From Anaeromyxobacter oryzae (GTDB lineage Bacteria > Myxococcota > Myxococcia > Myxococcales > Anaeromyxobacteraceae): a stretch of 64,000 bases of DNA. The translations under genes and the position numbers were made by a program. Where the stretch lies: the NCBI RefSeq assembly GCF_023169945.1, contig NZ_AP025591.1, positions 5,266,481 through 5,330,480 of the forward strand. The letters run 5' to 3'. Positions 43,528 through 59,100 of this stretch are shown piece after piece; position 1 is the first letter of the stretch; each line of letters starts with the position of its first letter. Under the pieces are notes generated by a model. It was not told where the DNA came from. It searched no databases and was given only the letters and a program-made list of their open reading frames with translations.

Positions 43528-44160
43528 TCACTGGACGAGGCCGTGGCGCAGCGCGTACCGGGTCAGCTCGACGCTGCTGCCGACGCCGAGCTTCTGCGAG
43601 ATGCGCGCGCGATACGTGGCGATCGTCTTCTCGCTCAGGTGGAGCTCGCCGGCGATCTCGCGGAGCGTGCGCGCGCTCGCGACGAGGCGCAGCACCTGGA
43701 GCTCGCGGCTGGAGAGCAGCTCGAGCGGGTCGTGTCCGTCGTCGCCGCCGAGGACCGCCGCGAGCCGCTCGGCGAGCGTCGCGGTCAGGTAGCGACGGCC
43801 CTCGAGGACCCTCCGGGCTGCCGTGACGAGCTCGTCGGACGCGCTGTCCTTGGTCACGTAGCCGGCCGCGCCGAGCCGGATGCTGCGGACCGCGAACTCC
43901 TCCTCCGGATACGCGCTCACGACGAGCACCGGCAGGCGCGGCCAGCGCTCCCGGACCTCCTCGAGCAGCTCGAGCCCGCCCCGGCCCGGGAGGTTGACGT
44001 CGAGGAGGAGGAGATCCCACGTCTCCCGGGAGAGGCGGTCGAGCGCGGCGGGAGCGGTCGCGGCGGAGCCGAACCGCGGCTCGCCGAAGCCCTCGGCGAG
44101 GATCTGCTCGAGACCGCGCCGCACGACCTCGTGGTCGTCGACGATCAGGATCCGGGTCAT
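43528..44160 (-). CDS. NarL/FixJ-family response regulator
   Basis: A 210-aa regulator with an N-terminal receiver (ILIVDDHEVVRRGLEQIL, phospho-Asp in LLLLDVNLPGRGG, Lys in GYVTKDS) and a C-terminal LuxR-type HTH (LSSRELQVLRLVASARTLREIAGELHLSEKTIATYRARI). Its start overlaps the stop of the histidine kinase gene (ATGA), so the pair is coupled. The 259 bp between 43269 and 43527 show no further feature. Confidence 0.95.
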   Translation of the reverse strand: MTRILIVDDHEVVRRGLEQILAEGFGEPRFGSAATAPAALDRLSRETWDLLLLDVNLPGRGGLELLEEVRERWPRLPVLVVSAYPEEEFAVRSIRLGAAGYVTKDSASDELVTAARRVLEGRRYLTATLAERLAAVLGGDDGHDPLELLSSRELQVLRLVASARTLREIAGELHLSEKTIATYRARISQKLGVGSSVELTRYALRHGLVQ

Positions 44161-45521
44161 GTCGCGACCTCCGGGCTCGCGACTGCGGTGGGGGCGAGCG
44201 GAACACGGGTCGTGACGACGGTGCCGCCCGCCGGGCCCCGGGCGATCTTCACGTGGCCGCCCAGCATCGAGGCGCGCTCGTGCATGCCCAGCAGCCCGAG
44301 CCCGAGCCCGGCGCCCGCGGCCGCATCGTCGATGCCCCGCCCGTCATCCTGGATCCGGAGGGCGAGCTCGCTGCCGCCGGCGCGCAGGAGGATCACGACG
44401 CGCTGCGCTCCCGCGTGGCGCGCGACGTTGGTGAGCGCCTCCTGCGCGATCCGGTACAGCGCGGTCGCCACCGCCATCGGCAGCTCGGGGAGCTGCTCTG
44501 CCAGGCGCACCTCGCAGGAGATCCCCGTTCGCTCCTGGAACCTGCGGCCCTCGCAGCCCAGCGCGGAGCCGAGCCCCAGCCGCTCGAGGGGGCCGGACCG
44601 CAGGTCGGCGGCCATCCGCTGCACCGTCCTCACGGTCTGGTCCACGAGCGAGGACGCCGCCACCGCCCGGTCGATCATCGCGCCGCTCCGCTCGGCCGGG
44701 TCGAGCGCGCCGAGCCTCCGCTCGAGCCAGCGGAGATCCATCTTCAGGGCCGTGAGGAGCTGCCCGAGCTCGTCGTGGAGATCCCGGGCGACGGCGCGCC
44801 GCTCCGCCTCCTGGGCCTCGAGCAGCCGCCGCGAGAGCGCCTGGAGCTGCTCCCGGTGATCGCGGAGCTGGTCCTCGACGCGGTGGCGCTCGACGGTCGT
44901 CGCGAGCACGTTCGCGACCGACTGGAGGAAGTCGAGATCGTCCTGGCCGAACGCGCGCCGGCTCCGGGTGTAGGCGCCGAGGACGCCGAAGGTCCCGTGC
45001 CGGTCACGGATGAGCACGCTCGCGGCGCTGACGATCCCGTGCTCGTGGAGGAGCTGTGGCGGGGAGGGGAAGCGCGCGTCGGTCGCGAAGTCCTCGACCA
45101 CGATCGGCGCGCCGCTCCGCAGGGAGTACCCGCACGGCGACTCGGCGCTCAGGCCCGTCGTGTAGCGACCCACCTGCCCGGCTCGCCACCCGAACCCGGC
45201 CCTGAGCAGCAGGGTGTCGGGCTCGACGAGCTGCATCACCTTGCAGTGATCAGCGCCCAGCGTGCGGGCGACGAGGATCACGGCCTCCTCCAGGAGGTCC
45301 TGCAGCTCGGCGCCGCGCAGCGCGCTCAGCCCGAGCGCCGCGACCGCCGCCTGTTGCCGCGCACGGCCGGCGAGCTCCTCCTCCGCGCGCTCGCGGCGCG
45401 AGCGGAGCGCCCTGCCGGAGGTCCGGCGCAGGCGGACTGCGCTCCTGCGAGCGTCGTCGCGGGCTCGCCGGGGCGGCTCCGGCCGCGTCCCGGGTCGATC
45501 GAGGAGGACGGTGCGGCTCAT
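44157..45521 (-). CDS. GAF-domain sensor histidine kinase (HisKA_3 type)
   Basis: A 454-aa cytoplasmic kinase. A GAF domain spans about 60-210, a HisKA_3 dimerisation domain has the phospho-His in AVARDLHDELGQ near 250, and a HATPase region has RIAQEALTNVARHAGAQRV and IQDDGRGIDDAAAGAGLGLGLLGMHERA. No membrane segment. It pairs with the NarL-type regulator immediately downstream. The GAF ligand (small molecule, haem or other) cannot be told from sequence. Confidence 0.92.
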   Translation of the reverse strand: MSRTVLLDRPGTRPEPPRRARDDARRSAVRLRRTSGRALRSRRERAEEELAGRARQQAAVAALGLSALRGAELQDLLEEAVILVARTLGADHCKVMQLVEPDTLLLRAGFGWRAGQVGRYTTGLSAESPCGYSLRSGAPIVVEDFATDARFPSPPQLLHEHGIVSAASVLIRDRHGTFGVLGAYTRSRRAFGQDDLDFLQSVANVLATTVERHRVEDQLRDHREQLQALSRRLLEAQEAERRAVARDLHDELGQLLTALKMDLRWLERRLGALDPAERSGAMIDRAVAASSLVDQTVRTVQRMAADLRSGPLERLGLGSALGCEGRRFQERTGISCEVRLAEQLPELPMAVATALYRIAQEALTNVARHAGAQRVVILLRAGGSELALRIQDDGRGIDDAAAGAGLGLGLLGMHERASMLGGHVKIARGPAGGTVVTTRVPLAPTAVASPEVAT

Positions 45522-46561
45522 GGGCGCTCGCCGCTCGCGCGCCGGTAGCGGCTCCAGGCCAGCTGGGTCGGACCTTCGCCCGCCCCCGTGCGGTCCACCG
45601 CCCGCGAGATCTCGTCGAGGTCGTCCGGCCCGAGCACGACCGTGGCCGCAGCGACCCAGCCGTCGACCTGCTCCGGCGACCGCGCGCCGACGATCGCGCC
45701 GGTGACGCCCGGCCAGCTCGCCGCCCACGCGGCCGCCAGCGCGGCCACCGTGACGCCGTGGCGAGCGGCGACCGGGACGAGGGCGTCACGGAGCGCCAGG
45801 TTCCGGCCGAGCCTCGGGTCGCGAAACTCCGGGCTCCGCCGGCGCCAGTCGTCCTCCGCCAGCCGCTCGACGCGCGCGCGGCTGAAGCGGTCGGTGAGAA
45901 GGCCCGACTGCATGGGGCTGTAGACGATGACGCCGGTGGAGTGGGTCGCGCTCCAGGGGATCACGTCCGCGGCCGCCTCGCGCCGGATCAGCGAGAACGG
46001 CGGCTGGATGGCGTCGACATGGCGGACCGCCTCGGCGCGCTCGAGGAGCGGGACCGGGTGGTTCGAGAGCCCGGCGGCGCGCACCTTCCCCGCGTCGACG
46101 AGGCGCGCCAGCTCCGCCCACGAGTCCTCGATCGCCGTCCCGAGCTCGTCCGGCCAGTGGAACTGGTAGAGATCGATCCGGTCGACGCGAAGCCGCCGGA
46201 GCGAGGCCTCGACTTCCCGGCGGATGGACTCGGGGCGCAGGTTCCGGGTCGGCTCGTCGAACGGGCGCGTGAGATCCGGGATCATGCCGCCCTTGGTGAA
46301 GACGAGCGGCCGGTCCGGAGCGGGGAGCTCGCGGAGCGCCCGGCCGACGACCTCCTCGGAGTGGCCATGGCCGTAGATCGCGGCGGTGTCGATCCAGTTC
46401 ACCCCGCGGTCCACCGCGCGCCGGATGGCGGCGATGGAGTCGCGGTCCTCCTGCGCGCCCCAGCCGTACGCCCATCCTCCGCCGCCGATCGCCCACGCCC
46501 CGAAGCCGACGGGCGTGACGTGGAGCCCGCTGCTGCCCAGCGGTCGCGTCGGGAGCGTCAT
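45518..46561 (-). CDS. Aldo/keto reductase
   Basis: A 347-aa AKR with the full tetrad: Asp and Tyr in WIDTAAIYGHGHSEE, Lys in LVFTKGG and His in LYQFHWPD. Start LPTRPLGSSGLHVTPVGFGAW is typical. It overlaps the genes on both sides by 4 bp, so it is co-transcribed with the NAD-binding protein upstream and the two-component pair downstream. NADPH-dependent reduction of an aldehyde or ketone is likely; substrate unknown. Confidence 0.93.
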   Translation of the reverse strand: MTLPTRPLGSSGLHVTPVGFGAWAIGGGGWAYGWGAQEDRDSIAAIRRAVDRGVNWIDTAAIYGHGHSEEVVGRALRELPAPDRPLVFTKGGMIPDLTRPFDEPTRNLRPESIRREVEASLRRLRVDRIDLYQFHWPDELGTAIEDSWAELARLVDAGKVRAAGLSNHPVPLLERAEAVRHVDAIQPPFSLIRREAAADVIPWSATHSTGVIVYSPMQSGLLTDRFSRARVERLAEDDWRRRSPEFRDPRLGRNLALRDALVPVAARHGVTVAALAAAWAASWPGVTGAIVGARSPEQVDGWVAAATVVLGPDDLDEISRAVDRTGAGEGPTQLAWSRYRRASGERP

Positions 46562-47439
46562 GACCGCACCTCCATGCCGGCGTCGGCGATCCGGGAATGG
46601 GTCGCCGGCGGGCCGGCGATGGCGGAGATGTCCAGGTCGGCCCAGTCCTGCGCCGTCGCTCCGAACAGCTCGCGCGCGAGCGACGTGAGCGGGACCGGCA
46701 CGCCCGACGGCGCGTAGAGATCGAGCGCGAGCACCAGGTCTTTCAGGAGGTCTCGCACCGCGAACAGCGTCGGCTGCGGGCCGTCCAGCAGGTAGCCGGC
46801 CCTCCGCGCGTCGAGGCCCGGGACGAGCCGGGCCAGCGCCCAGTAGACCTGCTCGCGCTGGAGCCCCACGCGCGTGCCGGCGGCGAGCAGCTCCGCGGCG
46901 GCGGCGCTCGTGATGGCGAGCGTCGAGTTCGCGACGAGCTTGAGGCGGGATGCGCTCCCGAGCGGGCCGACGTGGTGCAGCTCGCCGAGGCGTTCCAGGA
47001 CCGGGCGGACGCGGTCGACGTCCTCCCGCGCGCCGCCCGCGAGGACGGCCAGGGTCCCTGCCTCGGCGGCGGGGACGCTGCCCATCACCGGCGCCTCGAC
47101 GAGCACGGCGCCCCTCGCCACGGTCCGCCGGCCCAGCTCCTCGATGACCCCGGCGCCGGCGGTGCTCATCTCCACGAGCACCTTGCCGGCGGCCTCCTCC
47201 AGCACGCCGCCCGGGCCGAGATAGACCTCGCGGACCGCGGAGGGCCCGGTCAGGCTGCTCAGCACGACCGCGGCGTCGCGGACCGCCTCCGCGGGCGTGG
47301 CGGCGGCCCGTCCCACGCCGACCCGCTCCGCCTTCTTCCGGGTCCGGTCCCAGAGCGTGAGCTGGAACCCCGAGGCGTGAAGCCGTCTCGCGAAGGCACC
47401 GCCCATCCTGCCGGTGCCGAGAATCGCGATCGTCGTCAT
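46558..47439 (-). CDS. NAD(P)-binding β-hydroxyacid dehydrogenase-like protein
   Basis: A 293-aa member of the 3-hydroxyisobutyrate/6-phosphogluconate dehydrogenase family. It shows the Rossmann motif IAILGTGRMGGAFARRL, VEMSTAGAGVIEELG, EAPVMGSVPAAEAGTLAVLAGG and the catalytic Lys region ASRLKLVANS. It may reduce a semialdehyde or act on imines, as some members do; substrate not determinable. First of a four-gene minus-strand set. Confidence 0.9.
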   Translation of the reverse strand: MTTIAILGTGRMGGAFARRLHASGFQLTLWDRTRKKAERVGVGRAAATPAEAVRDAAVVLSSLTGPSAVREVYLGPGGVLEEAAGKVLVEMSTAGAGVIEELGRRTVARGAVLVEAPVMGSVPAAEAGTLAVLAGGAREDVDRVRPVLERLGELHHVGPLGSASRLKLVANSTLAITSAAAAELLAAGTRVGLQREQVYWALARLVPGLDARRAGYLLDGPQPTLFAVRDLLKDLVLALDLYAPSGVPVPLTSLARELFGATAQDWADLDISAIAGPPATHSRIADAGMEVRS

Positions 47440-47454
47440 GTCGGTCTCCTCGAC

Positions 47455-47805
47455 TCAGGCGTGGTCGTCCGCAGGCGGGGCGGCGCACGCGTGGAGCGCG
47501 GGCTTCTCGTCGGCCGCGGCCGCCGCGACGGCGCGCGCGTCGTCCGTGCTGGAGATGGTCGTGGGGCCCTCGTCGGTCGGCGCCTTCGGCGGCGCCCGGT
47601 CGAGCGCGGCAGCGGCGACGGCGCGCGCCTCGTCGGTCGACGAGGGCACCCGCGCGGCGGGTGGCTTCGGGCATTCCGGCGTGGCGTTGTCCCCGGCCAT
47701 CGCGCGGGCCTCGTCGGTGGACGAGGGGACCGGGGCGGCGAGGGCGACGGACCTCGCCGCGAGCGCGAGGGCCGCGGCGAGGGGCAGGGCGAGCTTCGAC
47801 ATCAT
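47455..47805 (-). CDS. Small exported protein with three STDEARA repeats
   Basis: A 116-aa protein. The signal peptide (MMSKLALPLAAALALAARSVALA) is followed by three imperfect repeats built on SSTDEARAxA (SSTDEARAMAG, SSTDEARAVAAAA, SSTDDARAVAAAA). AAGGAAGG precedes the double ATG. Alanine-rich and acidic; function unknown. It stops 15 bp before the dehydrogenase start on the same strand and may be a separate unit. Confidence 0.65.
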   Translation of the reverse strand: MMSKLALPLAAALALAARSVALAAPVPSSTDEARAMAGDNATPECPKPPAARVPSSTDEARAVAAAALDRAPPKAPTDEGPTTISSTDDARAVAAAAADEKPALHACAAPPADDHA

Positions 47806-48110
47806 GATCCTTCCTTTCGAGCTTCCGCTCGGGGTGAATGCTGTCCGTGGGTGCTGCGGAGACCCGGGGTTGCAGCGACCGCGCCAGGTGCGCGAGGAGC
47901 GCGATCTCGCCGGGATGCGGGGGTGGCCCCGGAGGCGCGCCGGCTGCCCGCCCGCTCGGATCCTGGTCGGATGCGCTCGACGTCTGCGCGGGCTGCTCCG
48001 GGTTCCGTCACCACCCAGGCGCCGGGCCGGGAGCACCCCGTCCGGCGAGGCCGACGGCGCTGCGTCGCCCGGTCGCCCCGCCTACATCCACGCGAGGGAA
48101 TCGATCGGGC
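47806..48110. other. 305-bp divergent intergenic gap
   Basis: This gap separates the exported repeat protein (minus) from the giant regulator (plus) and must hold both promoters. No palindrome, -24/-12 box or RNA element stood out. The regulator frame extends upstream into it, but without similarity and past the ribosome-binding site GAGGGAA at 48094-48100. Confidence 0.4.
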
Positions 48111-53531
<5,421 letters not shown>

Positions 53532-53544
53532 GCCGCCGTTCCGG

Positions 53545-53560
53545 TCACGAGATCTCGTGA
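53545..53560. promoter_or_regulatory. 16-bp palindrome upstream of the sensorless σ54 regulator
   Basis: TCACGAGATCTCGTGA is a perfect palindrome without loop, 14 bp after the giant regulator stop and 165 bp before the next start. It could be an operator or enhancer site; no second copy was noticed in the window. Confidence 0.45.
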
Positions 53561-53725
53561 AATCCCGACGGCTCACGGCCGGATCGGTGCGGGAGGCCCG
53601 CGATCCAGGGGGTTCCCGGGCGGTTCCCGCGCGAGCCCGTCATGGCGCCGCCGTTGCAGTGCCGTCCTCCGTCCGCGCGCCATCGCGGGACGGGGCCGCG
53701 GCAGGGGCCCGGAACGGAGACCGAG

Positions 53726-54811
<1,086 letters not shown>

Positions 54812-54821
54812 GAGGCCTGCG

Positions 54822-54914
54822 ATGGTACGCGGTGGAGAGGGCGCGTGGCTCATCCTGGTCGCCGCCGTCGTCTCGGTGGCCGGCGCGATCCGGCGCGCTG
54901 CGCGACGGCGTTGA
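54822..54914 (+). CDS. Possible 30-aa membrane peptide
   Basis: A short frame starting ATG GTA CGC with GAGAGG six bases upstream. It encodes a single hydrophobic helix (WLILVAAVVSVAGAI) followed by a basic end (RRAARRR). It lies 10 bp after the σ54 regulator and could be co-transcribed. Size makes this uncertain. Confidence 0.35.
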   Translation: MVRGGEGAWLILVAAVVSVAGAIRRAARRR

Positions 54915-54940
54915 CGGCTGCACGCCACCGGGGCCGCGGG

Positions 54941-55603
54941 TCATCCGGCCGGATGACCCGCAGGGATCAGCACGATGACACGCTCGTGCCCGGTGAAGCG
55001 AACGGCTTCCCGGACGGCGGCGGGATCCATGCCGCCGACGACGACCGCCGCGAGCCGGAGGGCGACGACCTGGAGCAGGAGGTTCTCGCTCGCGAGGCCC
55101 GCCTCGTAGTCGGTCCAGGTGGTGCTCCGCGCCCCGGCGTCCATGCGCTCGTACACCGCGGCGACGACGAAGACGACGGGCGCGGCATGGACCTGCGGCT
55201 GCGAGGTGGCGCGGGTCAGCATCGGGTCGCCGCCCCTGGCCGGCGCGAGCAGCTCGAGGGCGTGGCGAGCCGGCACGTACCGGTAGCTGCCCCGCGCCAG
55301 ACCCTCCACGTTCTGCACCACCACCGCGAGCTCGAGCGGATACAGGTGCCGCGCCGACGGGGCGGTGCGCTTGCCGTCCGGTCCGCTGACGCCCTGCGCC
55401 GCCCAGAGGAGCTGGCCGAGCTCCGCCACGGTGAGCGCCTCGTTCGTGAAGGCACGAACGGAGCGTCGCGCCGCGAGCGCGGACTCGACGCTGACGGTGC
55501 CCTGCTTCTGCGGTACGGGGAGCGGGAGGACCGGCGCGGCCGCGGACGCGGCGGCGGGCACGAGCAGAGCGGCGAGCGGCAGCACGAGGGAGAGCCGGAA
55601 CAT
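54941..55603 (-). CDS. Exported SagB/ThcOx-like nitroreductase-family protein
   Basis: A 220-aa nitroreductase-fold protein with a signal peptide (MFRLSLVLPLAALLVPAAASAAA). Family blocks: RRSVRAFTNEALTVAELGQLLWAAQGVSG, APSARHLYPLELAVVVQNVEGLARGSYRYVPARHALE and GLASENLLLQVVALRLAAVVVGGMD. SagB-type members are usually cytoplasmic FMN oxidases of RiPP pathways; here export to the periplasm is predicted. No RiPP genes are adjacent, so it is probably a stand-alone oxidoreductase of unknown substrate. Confidence 0.85.
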   Translation of the reverse strand: MFRLSLVLPLAALLVPAAASAAAPVLPLPVPQKQGTVSVESALAARRSVRAFTNEALTVAELGQLLWAAQGVSGPDGKRTAPSARHLYPLELAVVVQNVEGLARGSYRYVPARHALELLAPARGGDPMLTRATSQPQVHAAPVVFVVAAVYERMDAGARSTTWTDYEAGLASENLLLQVVALRLAAVVVGGMDPAAVREAVRFTGHERVIVLIPAGHPAG

Positions 55604-55789
55604 CGACGCCTCCTGGGCGAGGACACGTCCCGAGCTTCCATCACCGAGCCGGCGCGAGATCGCGGTTTGTCGGATAGCGCAAGAGAGGTGCGGCAGGAGT
55701 TCGCGCCGGTAGTCTCACGGCGAGGGGCGAGGAGGAGCGGAAGGATCCTCGCATGCTAGACCGGGCACGCGGTGAACGGTTGCCGAGCG

Positions 55790-57010
55790 TCAAAGCGACT
55801 TCAGGAACGCGACGACATCCTCCTGCTCGTCCGGGCCGAGCTCGAAGAACCTCCGCCGCGCCGTCGCGGCCTGGCCGTCGTGGGCCGCGATCGCGTCCGG
55901 CAACGTCGTGGCGCGCCCATCGTGCAGGTAACGGTCGACGAGCCTCAGGCCCCAGAGCGGCTGGGTCCGCATCTCGTTGCGCGTGGCCACCGCCTCGATC
56001 CCGCTCGCGTCCGCCTGCGCCCCGCCGATCCCATCGCCGAGGGAGCCCATGTCGTGCAGCAGGAAGTCGGAGTAGGGGTGGAACGCCTTGTTGTCCAGGG
56101 CGGCGAACCGGCTCGAGCCCGTGGTGAGCGTGGGCACGTGGCAGTCCGCACAGCCGACGCGCTCGAAGGCGGCCTCTCCGCGCACCGCGCCTGGCGTGAT
56201 TCGCCCCCGCGGCGGGGGCGCGAGGAAGGTCATGAAGTCCCTGAACCGCGCGACGTCGGTCCCGTCGTCCTCCGGGTCGGCGACACCGTCGTCGCAGGTG
56301 CCCGGAGCGGCGCCGGGGCAGTTCTCGACCGGGAACGCCGAGCTCGTTATCCCCATCTCGTTCACGTACGCGCTCCCGGCGAACTCCAGGAGCGACTGGA
56401 TCTGGGCCTTCCAGCCGAACTTCGCGACGGCCGGCTGCCGGTTGGCCCGGCTGGTCGCGATGCTCACGCGCCCGGCGGTCTCGGGCGTCTTCTCTCGCTG
56501 CGCCGCCGCGATCGAGTGGAAGGTCTCGTCGGGCACCGCGTCGACGAGGCCGAGGCCGAAGAGCGGGATCGACCGCCGCCGCGCGGTGACGTCGGCCTCG
56601 GCGGGCACCTTCTCGGCGTCGAAGCCGGGGATCGCGAACGCCTGGAGGAGCGTCCCCCCGAGCGCCGCGAGCGGATCGAAGCCTCCGCCATCGAGCCGCC
56701 GGCCGAACCGCGTCTCGAAGAGATCGCTGCCGCCGCCGGCTCCGCCCACGTCATGGCAGCTCGCGCATGCGACCGCCGGGGTCTCGCCCCCGCTCACGCC
56801 GTTGAAGATGGGCCCGAGCCCGTCCGCGATCCCCTCGCGCGTCTCGAACTGCGCGCGACCGGCCTCGAAGCGCGCGCGCTGCTCGGCGTCGAGGCCGGGG
56901 AGGGGGGCGCTGAACGACTCCGGATCCGGTGCGGACGCCGCGGCGTCGATCGCGCCGACCGAGGCCAGTGCGCCCAGCGAAACCATCGTGATGCGAGCCC
57001 TCGATCCCAT
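55790..57010 (-). CDS. Di-haem c-type cytochrome, DUF1111/peroxidase-like
   Basis: A 406-aa exported protein with two haem-c sites, CASCH near residue 83 and CADCH near residue 290. It has the family segments QFETREGIADGLGPIFNGVSGGETPAVACASCH, HPYSDFLLHDMG and RTQPLWGLRLVDRYLHDGRATTLPDAI. This is the DUF1111 'thiol oxidoreductase' group related to MauG and bacterial cytochrome c peroxidases, acting in the periplasm. Electron donor and substrate are unknown. A leader peptide precedes PDPESF. The 211-bp gap to the next gene shows nothing. Confidence 0.9.
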   Translation of the reverse strand: MGSRARITMVSLGALASVGAIDAAASAPDPESFSAPLPGLDAEQRARFEAGRAQFETREGIADGLGPIFNGVSGGETPAVACASCHDVGGAGGGSDLFETRFGRRLDGGGFDPLAALGGTLLQAFAIPGFDAEKVPAEADVTARRRSIPLFGLGLVDAVPDETFHSIAAAQREKTPETAGRVSIATSRANRQPAVAKFGWKAQIQSLLEFAGSAYVNEMGITSSAFPVENCPGAAPGTCDDGVADPEDDGTDVARFRDFMTFLAPPPRGRITPGAVRGEAAFERVGCADCHVPTLTTGSSRFAALDNKAFHPYSDFLLHDMGSLGDGIGGAQADASGIEAVATRNEMRTQPLWGLRLVDRYLHDGRATTLPDAIAAHDGQAATARRRFFELGPDEQEDVVAFLKSL

Positions 57011-57221
57011 CGGCCCTCCGGCGGTTGGTGCGGCGTATTATCGGTCCCCCCGTCTAACCGGGACACGCGCGCCGGGTCACGCGAAACGTGTCGGACCGGC
57101 GAGCAGGCGAGGCGTGAATCGCAGCGCCGCAATCCGGCAGAGCGAAGCAGCCCGAGCGCGGCGCGGTCGGCGCCGCATCGAGCGTCGTGGCTGGGTCCGC
57201 CCCGCGGGCGGTCCGCCGCGC

Positions 57222-58517
57222 TCAGGTCCGCGACAGGGCGGCTCGGACGAAGCGGGACCGGACCTGCTCGGTCGCGAGGAGCTGCTTCGCGGGCGGCAGG
57301 TTCGTGATGGCGGAGAGGGCGCGTCGCAGGAATCGCGCCCCCAGCCGATCGCCGCCGTCCACGAGCAGCTCGGCGAGGCGCCCGCGCTCGAGCGACATCC
57401 GCACCGCCCGCTCGACGGCGTTCACCGGGACGCGGGGGCGCTCGCTACGCGCCATCACGAGCGCGTGCTTCAGGCACGCGTCCGCGCAGACGCCGCACCC
57501 GATGCACCGATCGTCGTCGCGCACGGGCGCGAGCTCGTTCTTCCTCGTCCCCGGCTCGCGCACCGGCACCATGGTGATCGCCCCGACGGGGCAGGCCCGT
57601 GCGCATCGCGAGCACCCGGCGCACCGGTCCGGATCTCGTCGCGGCAGGAAGCCGCTCGGGTTCACCGCCGCGAGATCGTAGCGCGTGATTCCCGCGAGCA
57701 GCTCGCAGCAGCAGCCGCAGCAGTTGCACAGCCACGCCGGCGTCCGCTGGACGTTGTCACAGATCTGCACCAGGCCGCGCTCGCGGGCGGCCGCGAGCAC
57801 CTCCAGCGCCTCGCTCCGCTCGACGGCGCGCCCGAAGCCGCGGCGTGCGACGAACTCCGCGCCGCCGTTCAGGGACATGCAGATCTCCATGGGCGCGTCG
57901 CACGCGCGACCGAGGTGGAGCGCCTTGTGCCGGCAGTAGCAGCTCGTGACCGACCAGGCCCTCGCGCTCGACACGACCTCCGATGCCCGCTCCCAGTCGA
58001 GCACGTCCGGCATCGGCTCGTCCGCGAGCTTCGACTCGTGCACGAGCGCGCGCCCCAGGCTCGTGTCGCCGCCGAGGGCCTCGCGGGCGAACGTGTCGTC
58101 GCCGTGCATGTACGCCTCGTACGCCTCGGAGAGGCGCTTCTTCGGGAGGCCGTCGTCGGTGCGCATCAGGGAGAACTCGAAGAAGCCCACGACGGGCGGC
58201 GCGAGCACGTAGACCGGCTCGCCGCCGCGTGGATCCACGACGTCGAGCACGATCCCCTTGTCACAGAGCGGCTCGAGGCGCGCGCGCAGCGTCGCGGCGT
58301 CGGTCCCGAGGCGCGTCGCGAGGGCGCCGAGCGTCATGGGTCGGACGGGCAGCCGCGACGCGAGCGCCGCCTCTTCCGGCGTGAACAGGATCTCGAGAAG
58401 CTCCTGCCAGCCCTGCCGGGCGCGCGCGTCGTCCGGCTCGGGCATCGCGACCGACCCCGCGCCGAGCCGCTCGACGAGCTCGCTGTACTGCTGCTTCAGG
58501 CGATGGAGGTGTCCCAT
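57222..58517 (-). CDS. Fe-S protein with winged-helix-like N-terminus and two ferredoxin clusters
   Basis: About 431 aa with ATG at 58517 (weak ribosome-binding site; the frame extends 72 codons further without similarity). After an N-terminal MarR-like helical region (TLGALATRLGTDAATLRARLEPLCDKGIV) come CYCRHKALHLGRACDAP and CNCCGCCCELL. Two ferredoxin motifs follow: CAGCSRCARACP and CIGCGVCADACLK. Proteins with this layout are found near anaerobic redox genes as electron carriers. Partner and reaction are unknown; it is monocistronic here. Confidence 0.82.
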   Translation of the reverse strand: MGHLHRLKQQYSELVERLGAGSVAMPEPDDARARQGWQELLEILFTPEEAALASRLPVRPMTLGALATRLGTDAATLRARLEPLCDKGIVLDVVDPRGGEPVYVLAPPVVGFFEFSLMRTDDGLPKKRLSEAYEAYMHGDDTFAREALGGDTSLGRALVHESKLADEPMPDVLDWERASEVVSSARAWSVTSCYCRHKALHLGRACDAPMEICMSLNGGAEFVARRGFGRAVERSEALEVLAAARERGLVQICDNVQRTPAWLCNCCGCCCELLAGITRYDLAAVNPSGFLPRRDPDRCAGCSRCARACPVGAITMVPVREPGTRKNELAPVRDDDRCIGCGVCADACLKHALVMARSERPRVPVNAVERAVRMSLERGRLAELLVDGGDRLGARFLRRALSAITNLPPAKQLLATEQVRSRFVRAALSRT

Positions 58518-58806
58518 GGTCGGGAGCGTCTCGCTCCGGCGCGGCTGCGACGAAGGGAGCTCGGGTTCGTTCCACCGAACGCGACCAGAAGCGCCACGCG
58601 TCCCGCCGACGTCCTGCTTGCGCAGCGGCGCGGGGGGCGCTCGGTATCGATCGCGGCTGCGGTTCCGGTCGTGGCCGCGCTTCTTCGAGCGTCGCCACGC
58701 TGCCCTGCTCGCGTCCTCGCCGCCCGCACCCACGGTTCGGGATCACTCGGCGGCGGGAACACGCCGGAGCGTCGCGGTGCGCGCCATCGCGCACTAGCAA
58801 GCATAC

Positions 58807-58995
58807 ATGCACACCGCCACCGAGCTCCCTTCCTTCACCCGGCCGCCGATCGACACCCGGGCGCGCCTCGACCTCGACACCACCGCCGAGTGTGACCGCT
58901 GCGGCCAGCCCGTTCACCGCGAGACGGCGGTCGAGCAGGGCGACGGCCCCGACGCCGTGCTCCTCTGCGCCGAGTGCGAGTTCGGCGCCGACTGA
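58807..58995 (+). CDS. Small zinc-ribbon-like protein
   Basis: A 62-aa protein whose C-terminal half has two CxxC pairs (CDRCGQ and CAEC) likely to bind one zinc; the N-terminal half is polar. Divergent from the Fe-S protein at 57222; the 289 bp between them hold no other visible feature. Function unknown. Confidence 0.65.
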   Translation: MHTATELPSFTRPPIDTRARLDLDTTAECDRCGQPVHRETAVEQGDGPDAVLLCAECEFGAD

Positions 58996-59100
58996 CCCCC
59001 CGCGGGGCCGAGGCTCCACCTGCCGGCCCGCCACCGGCCGCCCAGGCTACGGCATCCCACCATCGCGCTCTCCGGATGAGTCCGGGTAGGCTCCCGGCGG

